A stretch of 64,000 nt of DNA, from contig NZ_CP074371.1 of assembly GCF_018362975.1 (NCBI RefSeq), positions 7,130,001 to 7,194,000 of the forward strand, in the 5' to 3' direction. The notes beneath the pieces are model-generated. The model was not told the origin of the DNA. It did no database searches and saw only the letters and a program-made list of their open reading frames with translations. Made by a program: the position numbers and the translations under genes. Within the stretch, counting starts at the first letter, position 1, and each line of letters begins with the position of its first letter. Below are positions 38,896 through 47,922 of the stretch, piece by piece. Source of the stretch: Nocardia tengchongensis (lineage in GTDB: Bacteria > Actinomycetota > Actinomycetes > Mycobacteriales > Mycobacteriaceae).

Positions 38896-40320
38896 TCAGT
38901 TCAGATCCGCAGGTGAGGACAGGGTTCCGCGCACCGCGGTGGCCGCGGCGACCAGCGGCGAGACCAGGTGCGTACGGCCGCCCTTGCCCTGTCGCCCTTC
39001 GAAGTTCCGGTTCGAGGTGGCGGCACAGCGCTGACCGGGGGAAAGCTGATCCGGGTTCATACCCAGGCACATCGAGCAGCCCGGCTGACGCCATTCCGCG
39101 CCCGCGGCGGTGAAAATCTCGCCCAGCCCCTCCTTTTCCGCCTGCACCCGCACCCGCATCGAGCCCGGGACGATCAGCATGCGCACCCCGCCCGCGACCT
39201 TGCGGCCCTTCAGAATGTCGGCGACCGCGCGCAGATCCTCGATCCGGCCGTTGGTGCACGAACCCACGAAAACCGTGTCCACGGCGACGGCGCGCAGCGG
39301 GGTACCCGGCCGCAGGTCCATGTACTGCAGCGCCTTCTCGGCCGCCGCGCGCTCGTTCTCGTCGACGATCTGCTCCGGATCCGGCACCGAGTCGCCCAGC
39401 GGCGCACCCTGTCCCGGGTTGGTACCCCAGGTCACGAAGGGGGTCAGCGCCGACGCGTCCAGGTGCACCTCGACGTCGAAAACCGCACCCTCGTCGGTCT
39501 TCAGGGCGTCCCAGGCGGCCACGGCGGCATCCCAGTCCGCGCCCTGCGGGGCGTGCGGACGGCCCTTCAGGTACTCGTAGGTGATCTCGTCGGGGGCCAC
39601 CATGCCCGCGCGGGCGCCGGCCTCGATCGACATGTTGCACATGGTCATCCGGGCCTCCATGGACATGGAGCGCACGGCCTGGCCGCGGTACTCCAGCACA
39701 TAGCCCTGACCGCCGCCGGTGCCGATCTGCGCGATGACCGCCAGGATCACGTCCTTGGCGGTGACGCCGTGCGGCAGCTCCCCGTCGATATTGATGGCCA
39801 TGGTCTTGAACGGGCGCAACGACAAAGTCTGCGTCGCCAGCACGTGTTCCACTTCCGAGGTGCCGATACCCATCGCCAGCGCGCCGAACGCGCCGTGGGT
39901 GGAGGTGTGCGAATCACCGCACACCACCGTGGTTCCCGGCTGGGTCAGGCCCAGCTGCGGGCCCACCACGTGCACGATGCCCTGCTCGAGATCACCCATC
40001 GAGTGCAGGCGGACACCGAATTCCTCGCAGTTCTTGCGCAGGGTCTCGACCTGCAGGCGCGAGATCGGGTCGGCGATCGGCTTGTCGATGTCGACGGTCG
40101 GGACGTTGTGGTCCTCGGTGGCGATGGTGAGATCCGGGCGGCGCACCGGGCGGCCCGCGGCGCGCAGACCGTCGAACGCCTGCGGGCTGGTCACCTCGTG
40201 CACCAGGTGCAGATCGATGTAGATGAGATCGGGCTGGCGGTGCTCGCCTTCGCCTTCGCCGCGGACGACGACGTGCTCGTCCCAGACCTTCTCCGCCAGA
40301 GTGCGTGGCCGGTCGGCCAT
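38896..40320 (-). CDS. leuC: 3-isopropylmalate dehydratase large subunit
   Basis: Aconitase-family [4Fe-4S] enzyme of 474 residues. Features: KVWDEHVVV and [17 protein letters not shown] near the start, [18 protein letters not shown] (catalytic His/Ser), [18 protein letters not shown] with the first cluster Cys, then [13 protein letters not shown] with the other two. The C-terminal part ends at PADLN. The ATG at 40320 lies 132 bp from the divergent IclR-type gene, and that interval is the likely operator. Confidence 0.97.
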   Translation of the reverse strand: MADRPRTLAEKVWDEHVVVRGEGEGEHRQPDLIYIDLHLVHEVTSPQAFDGLRAAGRPVRRPDLTIATEDHNVPTVDIDKPIADPISRLQVETLRKNCEEFGVRLHSMGDLEQGIVHVVGPQLGLTQPGTTVVCGDSHTSTHGAFGALAMGIGTSEVEHVLATQTLSLRPFKTMAINIDGELPHGVTAKDVILAVIAQIGTGGGQGYVLEYRGQAVRSMSMEARMTMCNMSIEAGARAGMVAPDEITYEYLKGRPHAPQGADWDAAVAAWDALKTDEGAVFDVEVHLDASALTPFVTWGTNPGQGAPLGDSVPDPEQIVDENERAAAEKALQYMDLRPGTPLRAVAVDTVFVGSCTNGRIEDLRAVADILKGRKVAGGVRMLIVPGSMRVRVQAEKEGLGEIFTAAGAEWRQPGCSMCLGMNPDQLSPGQRCAATSNRNFEGRQGKGGRTHLVSPLVAAATAVRGTLSSPADLN

Positions 40321-40452
40321 AGCTCCATCACCTCTCGATAGACATTCCGTGCCCGGGCTGGTGACACGGGGCTCGCGTCCGCGCCGGGGAGCGGCCGGTT
40401 TGCCGCGCGGTCAATTTGACCTTCCCAACATGCGAGACGCTAATATCGTTCT

Positions 40453-41154
40453 ATGAGACAGCATAGCGGTATCGGTGTTCTGGACAAAGCGATGGCCGTC
40501 CTGCACGCCGTAGCCGAGCAACCCTGCGGCCTCAACGAGCTCTGCGCCCGCACCGGCCTGCCCCGGGCCACCGCGCATCGCCTGGCCGTGGGCCTGGAAA
40601 CGCATCGGATGCTGGCCCGCGACAGCCAGGGTCTGTGGCGTCCCGGACCGGCCCTGTCGGAACTGGCGACAACCGCCAGCGATCCCCTGCTCGACGCCGC
40701 TTCGACAATTCTTCCGCGCCTGCGCGAGATCACCGGCGAGAGCGTGCAGCTCTACCGCCGCGACGGCAACGCCCGGGTCTGCGTGGCCGCCATGGAACCG
40801 GCCGCGGGCCTGCGCGACACCGTGCCCATCGGCGCGCGACTACCGCTCACCGCCGGCTCCGCCGCGAAGGTGCTGCTGGCCTGGGCCGATCCCGAATCGC
40901 AGCGGACCATCCTGCCCGAGGCCGTGTTCGGCGAGCGGGCGCTGGCCGAGGTCCGCCGGCGCGGCTGGGCGCAGAGCGCCGCCGAGCGCGCGGCCGGTGT
41001 GGCCAGCGTGTCCGCGCCGGTCCGCGACGCCGCGGGCACGGTCATCGCGGCCGTCTCGGTCTCCGGGCCGATCGACCGCATGGGCCGCCGGCCGGGCGCG
41101 CGCTGGGCCGCCGATCTGGTGGCCGCCGCCGACGCCCTCCACAAGCGCCTCTGA
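40453..41154 (+). CDS. ltbR: IclR-family regulator of leuCD (NdgR/LtbR type)
   Basis: A 233-residue regulator. The winged helix is at residues ~5-65 (IGVLDKAMAVLHAVAEQP, LPRATAHRLAVGLETHRML). A GAF-like effector domain follows (LRDTVPIGARLPLTAGSAAK, VASVSAPVRDAAGTVIAAVS). In Streptomyces (NdgR), Corynebacterium (LtbR) and mycobacteria the same type of gene lies opposite leuCD and represses them, so I infer that role. A 14-bp hairpin ends the transcript. Confidence 0.88.
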   Translation: MRQHSGIGVLDKAMAVLHAVAEQPCGLNELCARTGLPRATAHRLAVGLETHRMLARDSQGLWRPGPALSELATTASDPLLDAASTILPRLREITGESVQLYRRDGNARVCVAAMEPAAGLRDTVPIGARLPLTAGSAAKVLLAWADPESQRTILPEAVFGERALAEVRRRGWAQSAAERAAGVASVSAPVRDAAGTVIAAVSVSGPIDRMGRRPGARWAADLVAAADALHKRL

Positions 41155-41253
41155 CGGACTTCGAGGGCCCGGGGTAACCCTCGGGGTGGCCTCAGCCGTC
41201 ACGACAGCCTCAGTGGCAGCTCGACAGTCCCGGTGACCCTCCCGGGCGCCGAT

Positions 41254-41286
41254 CGCAGCCCCCGCCGATTCCCGGCGGGGGCTGCG
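41254..41286 (+). terminator. Terminator of the IclR-type gene
   Basis: A 14-bp perfect stem, CGCAGCCCCCGCCG, loop ATTCC, CGGCGGGGGCTGCG, about 100 bp after the stop. Confidence 0.8.
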
Positions 41287-41365
41287 GCGTTTCCGGCAAC
41301 CTGTTCCACTCGGCAGGAAATGGCCACTGTGACCGCGCTCATACGCCGTAAATTACAGTCGGCCC

Positions 41366-41866
41366 ATGGGAGTTAATCAACGCGCGCAGATCGTGATGTC
41401 CGACGAGGAGATCGCGGGATTCCTCGAGCGCAGCCGGGTCGCCACCATGGCCACGCTGAGCGCCGAGGGCAGGCCGCACCTGGTAGCCATGTGGTACGCG
41501 CTCATCGACGGCGAGATCTGGTTCGAAACCAAGGCCAAGGCCCAGAAGACGGTGAATCTGCGGCGCGATCCGCGGATCACCGTGATGGTCGAGGCCGGCG
41601 AGACCTACGACCAGTTGCGCGGCATTTCCATCGAGGGCCGCGCGGAGGTCGTCGAGGACCCCGAAGCGCTGTTCAAGGTGGGAATCAGCGTCTGGGAGCG
41701 CTACACCGGGCCCTACAGCGAAGAGATGAAGCCGTTCGTGGAGCAGATGCTGCACAAGCGGGTCGCGGTGCGCGTGGTGCCCGAGCGGACCCGCACCTGG
41801 GATCACCGCAAACTGGGCCTGCCCGCCATGCCGCTGGGCGGCAGCACCCACGGCCAGGAGCCGTAA
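41366..41866 (+). CDS. PPOX-class (F420-type) flavin/deazaflavin oxidoreductase-like protein
   Basis: A split-barrel protein of 166 residues with the pyridoxamine-phosphate-oxidase-like fold: IAGFLERSRVATMATLSAEG, RPHLVAMWYALIDGEIWFET, TVNLRRDPRITVMVEAG, and LRGISIEGRAEVVED. The RPHL(V)xxW form and the KAKxxKxxNLRRDP block are those of the F420-dependent branch (FDOR-B/F420 biliverdin reductase like). The substrate is not known. In mycobacteria the homologue is also between the IclR-type regulator and gltX. It ends at a strong hairpin that separates it from the tRNAs. Confidence 0.85.
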   Translation: MGVNQRAQIVMSDEEIAGFLERSRVATMATLSAEGRPHLVAMWYALIDGEIWFETKAKAQKTVNLRRDPRITVMVEAGETYDQLRGISIEGRAEVVEDPEALFKVGISVWERYTGPYSEEMKPFVEQMLHKRVAVRVVPERTRTWDHRKLGLPAMPLGGSTHGQEP

Positions 41867-41879
41867 AGCCCCGGAAACA

Positions 41880-41915
41880 GTGAAGGCCCCCAGCCGATCG
41901 GCTGGGGGCCTTCAC
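41880..41915. terminator. Bidirectional terminator, PPOX gene / tRNA genes
   Basis: A 16-bp perfect stem from GTGAAGGCCCCCAGCC, loop GATC, to GGCTGGGGGCCTTCAC, then TTTGT. It lies 14 bp past the PPOX stop and 4 bp from the 3' end of tRNA-Glu, so it serves both strands. Confidence 0.88.
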
Positions 41916-41919
41916 TTTG

Positions 41920-41992
41920 TAGTCCCGACGGGATTTGAACCCGCGCTACCGCCTTGAGAGGGCGGCGTCCTAGGCCGCTAGACGACGGGACC
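41920..41992 (-). tRNA. tRNA-Glu (CTC)
   Basis: On the minus strand a 73-nt cloverleaf: acceptor GGTCCCG pairs with CGGGACT (one G-U), D arm from GTCTAG, anticodon stem CCGCC/GGCGG with loop CTCTCAA (anticodon CTC), T arm GCGGG-TTCAAAT-CCCGT, discriminator A. CCA is not encoded. It is close to gltX, whose enzyme charges it. Confidence 0.93.
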
Positions 41993-42061
41993 AGGATGAG
42001 ATTCCGGCGGATTTCGCAACCAGCCGGAGCTTCTCGAATTCGAGAGCCGGAGCTCTCGCAG

Positions 42062-42133
42062 CTGGGGTACCAGGACTCGAACCTAGAATGGCTGAACCAG
42101 AATCAGCTGTGTTGCCAATTACACCATACCCCA
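42062..42133 (-). tRNA. tRNA-Gln (CTG)
   Basis: A 72-nt cloverleaf on the minus strand: acceptor TGGGGTA/TACCCCA, D arm with GTGTAATTGGCAACAC, anticodon stem GCTGA/TCAGC with loop TTCTGGT (anticodon CTG), T loop TTCGAGT, discriminator G. CCA is not encoded. In actinobacteria Gln-tRNA is formed by GltX mischarging and GatCAB, so all three elements here are functionally linked. Confidence 0.93.
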
Positions 42134-42219
42134 TTGACCTGGGCTTTCAGGCTCTCCCCGGGGAAGTTCCTGACCGCTTTCCGGCCGAGAAGAAGATTAG
42201 CAGCATCCCCCGGTAGATA

Positions 42220-42250
42220 CACAAACCGGCTGGTCAGAGGCCGGTTTGTG
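42220..42250 (-). terminator. gltX terminator hairpin
   Basis: An 11-bp perfect stem CACAAACCGGC / GCCGGTTTGTG with a 9-nt loop, 17 bp past the gltX stop. Confidence 0.8.
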
Positions 42251-42267
42251 CATCATTTCCGACTACC

Positions 42268-43734
42268 TCAGGCGATCTCGGCCAGCGCCGCGCGCAACCG
42301 GTCCATGGTGACCTCGCGACCCAGCAGTTCCATCGACTCGTAGAGCGGCGGGCTGATGTGGGATCCGGTCACCGCGACGCGCACGGGCGTGAACGCCTTG
42401 CGCGGCTTGAGCTCCAACTCGTCGATGAGCGCGGTATTCAGCGCTGTCTCCAGCGGGGCCGTGGCCCATTCGGAGACGCCTTCCAGCGCGCGCACCGTCG
42501 CCTGCAGCACCGGAAGGGCGTCGGCGCCCAGGTTCTTTTCCTTCGACGCCGGGTCGATGGCGAACTCTTCGGGCGCGATGAACAGGAACTTCAGCAGATC
42601 CCAGGCATCGCCGAGCACCTTGATCCGGGTCTGCACGAGATCGGCCGCGGTTTCGAACAGCTTCTCGTCGATCTCGGCGCCGATATGTCCGTGTCCGGTG
42701 AGGTACTCGCGCAGCCGGTGAGCAAAATCACCGGGGTTCAGCAACCGAATATGTTCGGCGTTCAAAGCGTCGGCCTTCTTCTGATCGAATCGGGCCGGAT
42801 TCGAATTCACCTTCGAGATATCGAACGCCGCCACCATCTCCGTCATGGAGAAGACGTCATGATCATCGGCGATGCTCCAGCCGAGCAGCGCCAGATAATT
42901 CAGCAAACCCTCGGGAATGAACCCGCGAGCGCGGTGATGGAAGAGATTCGACTCCGGATCCCGCTTGGACAACTTCTTGTTGCCGTGGCCCATCACGAAG
43001 GGCAGGTGCCCGAACTCCGGGGTGAACTCGGCGACTCCGATTCGTTTCAGCGAGTCGTAGAGCGCGAGCTGGCGCGGGGTGGAGGAGAGCAGATCCTCGC
43101 CGCGCAGCACGTGGGTGATCTTCATCATCGCGTCGTCGACCGGGTTGACCAGCGTATAGAGCGGATCGCCATTGCCGCGGGTGAGCGCGAAGTCGGGGAC
43201 CACGCCCGCCCGGAAGGTGGTCTCACCACGCACCAGGTCGTTCCAGGTGAGGTCGTGGTCGGGCATCCGCAGACGGATCACCGCGGGGCGGCCCTTGTCC
43301 TTGTAGGCGGCGATCTGCTCGGCGGTCAGGTCGCGGTCGAAGTTGTCGTAGCCCAGCTTGGGGTCGCGACCGGCGGCCTTGTGGCGGGCCTCGACTTCCT
43401 CTGGAGTGGAGAAGGATTCGTAGGCCTCCCCCGCCGCCAGCAGGCGCCGCACCACGTCGAGGTGGAGGTCGCGGCGCTGCGACTGCCGGTAGGGCTCGTA
43501 GGGGCCGCCGACCTCGGGCCCTTCGTCCCAGGTCAGGCCGAGCCAGCGCAGGGCGTCGAGGATGGCCGCGTAGGACTCCTCGGAATCGCGTGCGGCGTCG
43601 GTGTCTTCGATGCGGAAGACGAAGGTGCCGCCGTGGTGGCGCGCGAAGGCCCAGTTGAACAGGGCGGTGCGGACCAGGCCCACGTGCGGTGTGCCGGTGG
43701 GTGACGGGCAGAAACGAACCCGGACGTCAGACAT
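42268..43734 (-). CDS. gltX: Glutamyl-tRNA synthetase
   Basis: Class I aminoacyl-tRNA synthetase of 488 residues. The HIGH-type motif lies in [20 protein letters not shown] and the KMSKS-type in [18 protein letters not shown]. The [16 protein letters not shown] block is also characteristic. It is the non-discriminating type expected in organisms using GatCAB for glutamine. The start is ATG 43734 ([14 protein letters not shown]); 10 codons of upstream open frame are not needed. The FAH gene lies 13 bp upstream, so they share an operon. Confidence 0.97.
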   Translation of the reverse strand: MSDVRVRFCPSPTGTPHVGLVRTALFNWAFARHHGGTFVFRIEDTDAARDSEESYAAILDALRWLGLTWDEGPEVGGPYEPYRQSQRRDLHLDVVRRLLAAGEAYESFSTPEEVEARHKAAGRDPKLGYDNFDRDLTAEQIAAYKDKGRPAVIRLRMPDHDLTWNDLVRGETTFRAGVVPDFALTRGNGDPLYTLVNPVDDAMMKITHVLRGEDLLSSTPRQLALYDSLKRIGVAEFTPEFGHLPFVMGHGNKKLSKRDPESNLFHHRARGFIPEGLLNYLALLGWSIADDHDVFSMTEMVAAFDISKVNSNPARFDQKKADALNAEHIRLLNPGDFAHRLREYLTGHGHIGAEIDEKLFETAADLVQTRIKVLGDAWDLLKFLFIAPEEFAIDPASKEKNLGADALPVLQATVRALEGVSEWATAPLETALNTALIDELELKPRKAFTPVRVAVTGSHISPPLYESMELLGREVTMDRLRAALAEIA

Positions 43735-43747
43735 GGCTCTCTTTCGT

Positions 43748-44521
43748 TCAGCGCTTGGCGGCAACGGGATTGGACAGGGTGCCGATACCGGACACGGTCA
43801 CCGACACGGTTTGACCGGCCTGCAGCGGGCCGACGCCCTCCGGGGTGCCGGTGAGGATGACATCGCCCGGGAGCAAGGTCATTACGGTGGTGACCCACTC
43901 GATGAGCTTCGGAATATCGTGCAGCAGAAGTGAAGTGCGACTGCGCTGTTTCACCTGGCCGTCGACCTCGGTGACGATCTCCAGATCCGAAGGGTCCAGG
44001 GCGGTCTCGATCCACGGGCCGAGCGGGCAGAAGGTGTCGTAGCCCTTGGCGCGGGTCCACTGGCCGTCGTGCCGCTGCTGGTCGCGGGCGGTGACGTCGT
44101 TGGCGACGGTGTAACCCAGGATGACCTCGTTGGCGCGGGCGGCGGGCACGTCCTTGCAGGGGCGGCCGATCACGATCGCCAGTTCGCCCTCGTAGTCCAC
44201 CTGAGAAGAACTGGGCGGCAGGATGATCGGGGCGTTGGGGCTCTGGATCGAGGTGCTGGGCTTCATGAAGATGACCGGGTCGGCCGGGGCCGGGCCGCCC
44301 ATCTCCTCGGCGTGCGCGGCGTAGTTCTTGCCGATGCAGATCACCTTGCTGGCCAGGATGGGGGCCAGCAGGCGCACATCGGCCAGCGGCCAGCTGCGAC
44401 CGGTGAAGGTCGGGGTACCGAACGGGTGTTCGGCGATCTCGCGGGCGACGGTGTCGGAACCGTCGCCTTCGATGCTGACGAAAGCGACTCCATCTGGGCT
44501 GGCAACTCGACCTAGGCGCAT
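43748..44521 (-). CDS. Fumarylacetoacetate hydrolase family protein
   Basis: A 257-residue FAH-fold enzyme. Residues ~65-90 ([19 protein letters not shown]) begin the catalytic core, followed by [30 protein letters not shown] with the metal-binding Glu pair, and [20 protein letters not shown] and [10 protein letters not shown]. Relatives hydrolyse or decarboxylate 2-oxo acids (for example 2-hydroxyhepta-2,4-diene-1,7-dioate isomerase, acylpyruvase). The substrate is unknown. The start at ATG 44521 has AGGA at a good distance; ATG 44530 is possible. In mycobacteria the same gene precedes gltX. Confidence 0.9.
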   Translation of the reverse strand: MRLGRVASPDGVAFVSIEGDGSDTVAREIAEHPFGTPTFTGRSWPLADVRLLAPILASKVICIGKNYAAHAEEMGGPAPADPVIFMKPSTSIQSPNAPIILPPSSSQVDYEGELAIVIGRPCKDVPAARANEVILGYTVANDVTARDQQRHDGQWTRAKGYDTFCPLGPWIETALDPSDLEIVTEVDGQVKQRSRTSLLLHDIPKLIEWVTTVMTLLPGDVILTGTPEGVGPLQAGQTVSVTVSGIGTLSNPVAAKR

Positions 44522-44847
44522 GGTTGGCATCCTATCGACCGGCTTCGACCTGCCCGAACGCGCCCGACCGCGGGGCGGGGCCGGGCCGTGGCCGGGTGGC
44601 CGGGCGGGGGCACGCGAAGGCCCCGGCGGCGGGCGGCATACCGGCCCGCAGCGCCTCGTCCGAAATGTGGAAAGCCCTTATACGCAACCGAACTCGGGGC
44701 GCGCCGGAGGCATCTCGAGACCACCTCGGAGGTGTGAGCAAATCGACAGCTCGCCCCGGAAATCGCCTTGCGCATCAGGTGTACCGTAAGACCCGATGTT
44801 CAAGGAGTAAGACATCAGTTCCATATAGTGAGACGCGAGGTGAAGTC

Positions 44848-46026
44848 ATGACCACCGTGACGGAGATGGGTACGGCTCGACGGTGGACCATGCTGGGCCT
44901 CGGCGTCTTCGCCCAGAGCGCCAGCGCCGTGATGGTGAACGGCGCGGCCTTCCTGCTGCCCGCGCTGACCCAGCGCGGACTGTCGCTGACCACCGCGGGC
45001 CTGCTGGTGGCGATGCCGCTGGTCGGACTGTGCTGCACGCTGATCGCGTGGGGCTGGGTCGTCGATCAGGTGGGCGAGCGCAAGGCGCTGGTCGCCGGCC
45101 CGGCGGTGATGTTCGTGGCCGGCGCCGCGGCCGCCGGCGTCTCGAACTACGTTGCGCTGGGGGCCTTGCTGTTCCTGGCCGGGGCGGGCGCGGGCAGCAC
45201 CAACGGCGCCAGCGGACGGGTCATCGTGGGCTGGTTCCCGCCCGATCAGCGCGGGCTGGCCATGGGGATCCGGCAGACCGCGCAGCCGCTGGGGGTGGCC
45301 ATCGGGGCGATGGCGATCCCCGCCGTCGCTGCGGCGCACGGGTTCTCGACGGCGGTGCTGGTGCCCGCGGTGATGGCGGGCGCGGCGGCGATCAGCTGCC
45401 TGATCGGGATCGTGGATCCGCCGCGGCCCGAATCCGCCGGGGGCTCAGGGCGTCCCGCCAATCCGTACCGCGGTGACTCCACGCTGCTGCGCATCCACGT
45501 GGTGTCGGTGCTGCTGGTGATCCCCCAGGCCACCATCTGGACGTTCGGCCTGCTGTGGCTGCACCGGGATGTCGGCCTGTCGCTGGCCGCGGCGGGCGCG
45601 CTGGTCACGGCCACCCAGATCCTGGGCGCGGGCGGGCGGATCGGCGCGGGCGTCTGGTCGGACCGGGTGGGCAGCCGGTTGCGGCCGCTGCGGACGGTGG
45701 CGGTCGCGGCCGCAATCTGCCTGTCCGCCTTCGCGGTAGCGGCCTGGACCCAGCAGTGGTGGGCGGCGGTGCCGATCCTGATCGCGGCCTCGGTGATCAC
45801 CGTCGCCGACAACGGCCTGGCCTTCACCGCGGTGGCCGAGATCGCGGGCCCGTATTGGTCGGGTCGCGGACTGGGTATCCAGAACACGGGCCAGAATCTG
45901 GCGGCGGCCGCGGTCGCCCCGGTCTTCGGCGCCTTGATCACCGCGGCCGGTTTCCCGGTGACCTACCTGCTGACGGCGCTGATCGCGCTGGCCGCAGTCC
46001 CGTTGGTGCCCAGAGGTTCCCGGTAG
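44848..46026 (+). CDS. MFS transporter
   Basis: A 392-residue membrane protein with about 12 helices. The conserved loop 2-3 motif is present as DQVGERKALVAGPAVM, the MFS-A signature 'G..aDr.GrR', and a repeat of it as VWSDRVGSRLRPLRTV before helix 8. The start is at ATG 44848 (MTTVTEMGTARRW) after GAGGTGAAG. The helices are rich in Ala, Gly and Val as usual. The substrate is unknown; from its position it corresponds to the mycobacterial MFS gene between the FAH gene and leuB. Confidence 0.9.
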   Translation: MTTVTEMGTARRWTMLGLGVFAQSASAVMVNGAAFLLPALTQRGLSLTTAGLLVAMPLVGLCCTLIAWGWVVDQVGERKALVAGPAVMFVAGAAAAGVSNYVALGALLFLAGAGAGSTNGASGRVIVGWFPPDQRGLAMGIRQTAQPLGVAIGAMAIPAVAAAHGFSTAVLVPAVMAGAAAISCLIGIVDPPRPESAGGSGRPANPYRGDSTLLRIHVVSVLLVIPQATIWTFGLLWLHRDVGLSLAAAGALVTATQILGAGGRIGAGVWSDRVGSRLRPLRTVAVAAAICLSAFAVAAWTQQWWAAVPILIAASVITVADNGLAFTAVAEIAGPYWSGRGLGIQNTGQNLAAAAVAPVFGALITAAGFPVTYLLTALIALAAVPLVPRGSR

Positions 46027-46192
46027 CCGCTGATTCGCGGCAAATCCGGAAGAGCTGCACCCGTTACGTTTTCGCATCCGAATGCAATTGTGCGATGCGC
46101 CTCACTATCCGGGCGAAACAGGCAACTGCCCCAGCCGATTTCACGAAACCATCTCCCAGGATGGCATGTCGGCCGGGCCCGAGGCACGACGA

Positions 46193-46224
46193 AGCCCCCG
46201 TCCCGCGGCGCGGAAACGGGGGCT
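46193..46224 (-). terminator. leuB terminator hairpin
   Basis: A 9-bp stem AGCCCCCGT / ACGGGGGCT around a 14-nt loop, 35 bp past the leuB stop. Confidence 0.7.
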
Positions 46225-46258
46225 CAGTCGTCTGTTTCGGGAGCGGCGCTCGTAATCC

Positions 46259-47265
46259 CTAGAGCGACGCGGCGATCCGGTCGCCGACCTCGACGGTCGA
46301 CGCGGCGCCCGAGCGCGACGCCAGATCCTTGGCGACGGCGGCCTCGATGCGGGCGGCCTCCTCGGTCTTGCCGAGGTGGTTCAGCAGCAGCGACACCGAC
46401 AGGATGGCGGCGGTCGGGTCGGCCTTGGACTGGCCGGCGATGTCGGGGGCCGAACCGTGCACCGGCTCGAACATCGACGGGTTGGTGCCCGAGGCGTCGA
46501 TATTGCCCGAGGCGGCCAGGCCGATGCCACCGGAGACGGCGGCGGCGAGGTCGGTGATGATGTCGCCGAACAGGTTGTCGGTGACGATCACGTCGAAGCG
46601 GCCCGGGTCGGTGACCATGTGGATGGTGGCGGCATCGATGTGCTGGTAGGCGGTTTCGATGTCCGGGTACTCGGCGCCGACCTCGGCCACGGTGCGCGAC
46701 CACAGCGAGCCGGCGAAGGCCAGCACGTTGTTCTTGTGCACCAGGGTCAGGTGCTTGCGGCGCTTGCGGGCGGTCTCGAAGGCGTAGCGGACCACGCGCT
46801 CGACGCCGAAGCGGGTGTTGGTGGAGACCTCGGTGGCCACCTCGTGCGGGGTGTTCACGCGGATCGCGCCGCCGGTGCCGGTGTAGGGGCCTCGGTGCCC
46901 TCACGCACGACCACGAAGTCGATGTCCGGGTTCGAGGCCAGCGGGCTGGTGACGCCCGGGTACAGCTTCGAGGGGCGCAGGTTCACGTGGTGGTCCAGCT
47001 CGAAGCGGGTGCGCAGCAGCAGGCCGCGCTCGAGCAGGCCGGACTGCACCGACGGGTCGCCGATGGCGCCCAGCAGGATGGCGTCGTGCTGCTTGAGCTC
47101 CGGGATCACGTTCTCCGGGAGGATCTCGCCGGTGGCATGGAACCGCTTGGCTCCCAGGTCGTATTCGGTCTTCTCGACACCGGGCACCACCACGTCGAGC
47201 ACCTTGAGCGCCTCGGCGATGACCTCGGGGCCGATACCGTCGCCCGGAATGACAGCCAGTTTCAT
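46259..47265 (-). CDS. leuB: 3-isopropylmalate dehydrogenase, with frameshift
   Basis: NAD-dependent oxidative decarboxylation of 3-isopropylmalate, the third leucine-specific step. The N-terminal part [34 protein letters not shown] and [13 protein letters not shown] is followed in another frame by [39 protein letters not shown] and [20 protein letters not shown]. The minus strand reads GAGGCCCCTAC at 46890-46891 where GAGGGCCCCTAC would give the expected [15 protein letters not shown]. Restoring one G makes a full 335-residue enzyme. The start is ATG 47265 after GGAG. Confidence 0.95.
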
Positions 47266-47362
47266 GAAATCCATGCTCCGTTTCGAATGATCCGCTCCGC
47301 TGGCAGGAGAGTCCACGCGTCACGATAGCGGGTAGGCCCACAACCCCTTTCACCAGGGCGAA

Positions 47363-47839
47363 TCACTCCCAACCAGTGGGATCACCCGAGATTCGCGCCC
47401 GATGGCGTTGCTGGAGTTCACGGCTGCGGACGAGGAAGTCCAGAATGATGCGCAGTTCCGCTTCGTGGTATCCGGCCATCTCCGACGCGCCCTCCTCGGC
47501 GATCGGACCGTAGATCCGCCACGCCTGGGCCATGGTCGCGGGCGTGATCCGGACCAGCACCTTGCGGCGGTCCCCCGGTTCCGGCTCCCGGGTGACGTGG
47601 CCGAGTTTGACCAGCCGATCCAGCATCGTGGTCACGCTGCCGCTGGTGAGGCCCAGTTCCGCCGCGAGCGCACCGGGGGTGGATTCGCCTCGGACCAGTA
47701 CTTCCAGGCAGCGCAGGTCGGTGCGGTTGACGCCGAACGCGGTGGCGGCGGCCTGATCGACATCGTCGACGGCCGCCTGCAGGGCCTGGGATTCCCGCCC
47801 TACCTGCGCGATCAGCTCATCCAGATTTTCTCTTGACAT
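47363..47839 (-). CDS. MarR-family transcriptional regulator
   Basis: A 158-residue regulator. The winged helix spans about residues 40-105: VNRTDLRCLEVLVRGESTPG, LAAELGLTSGSVTTMLDRLV, KLGHVTREPEPGDRRKVLVR (wing with conserved DRR). Flanking helices dimerise. It is divergent from a FAD-dependent monooxygenase with two palindromes between, so it most likely represses that gene and itself, with release by a small aromatic or xenobiotic ligand. Confidence 0.92.
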   Translation of the reverse strand: MSRENLDELIAQVGRESQALQAAVDDVDQAAATAFGVNRTDLRCLEVLVRGESTPGALAAELGLTSGSVTTMLDRLVKLGHVTREPEPGDRRKVLVRITPATMAQAWRIYGPIAEEGASEMAGYHEAELRIILDFLVRSRELQQRHRARISGDPTGWE

Positions 47840-47848
47840 TCAAACCTC

Positions 47849-47886
47849 TTGACCGTCAAACTATCGATATCTTGATTACCAAGATA
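47849..47886. promoter_or_regulatory. Two palindromic MarR operators
   Basis: TTGAC-C-GTCAA (47849-47859) and TATCTTG-ATTAC-CAAGATA (47868-47886) lie in the 83-bp divergent space between the MarR gene and the monooxygenase gene. The second is a perfect 7-bp inverted repeat with 5-bp spacer, a common MarR-dimer site form. The first lies 10 bp from the MarR ATG. Confidence 0.75.
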
Positions 47887-47922
47887 CATTACGACCAAAG
47901 AAATTCAGAGGGAGACACGGCC

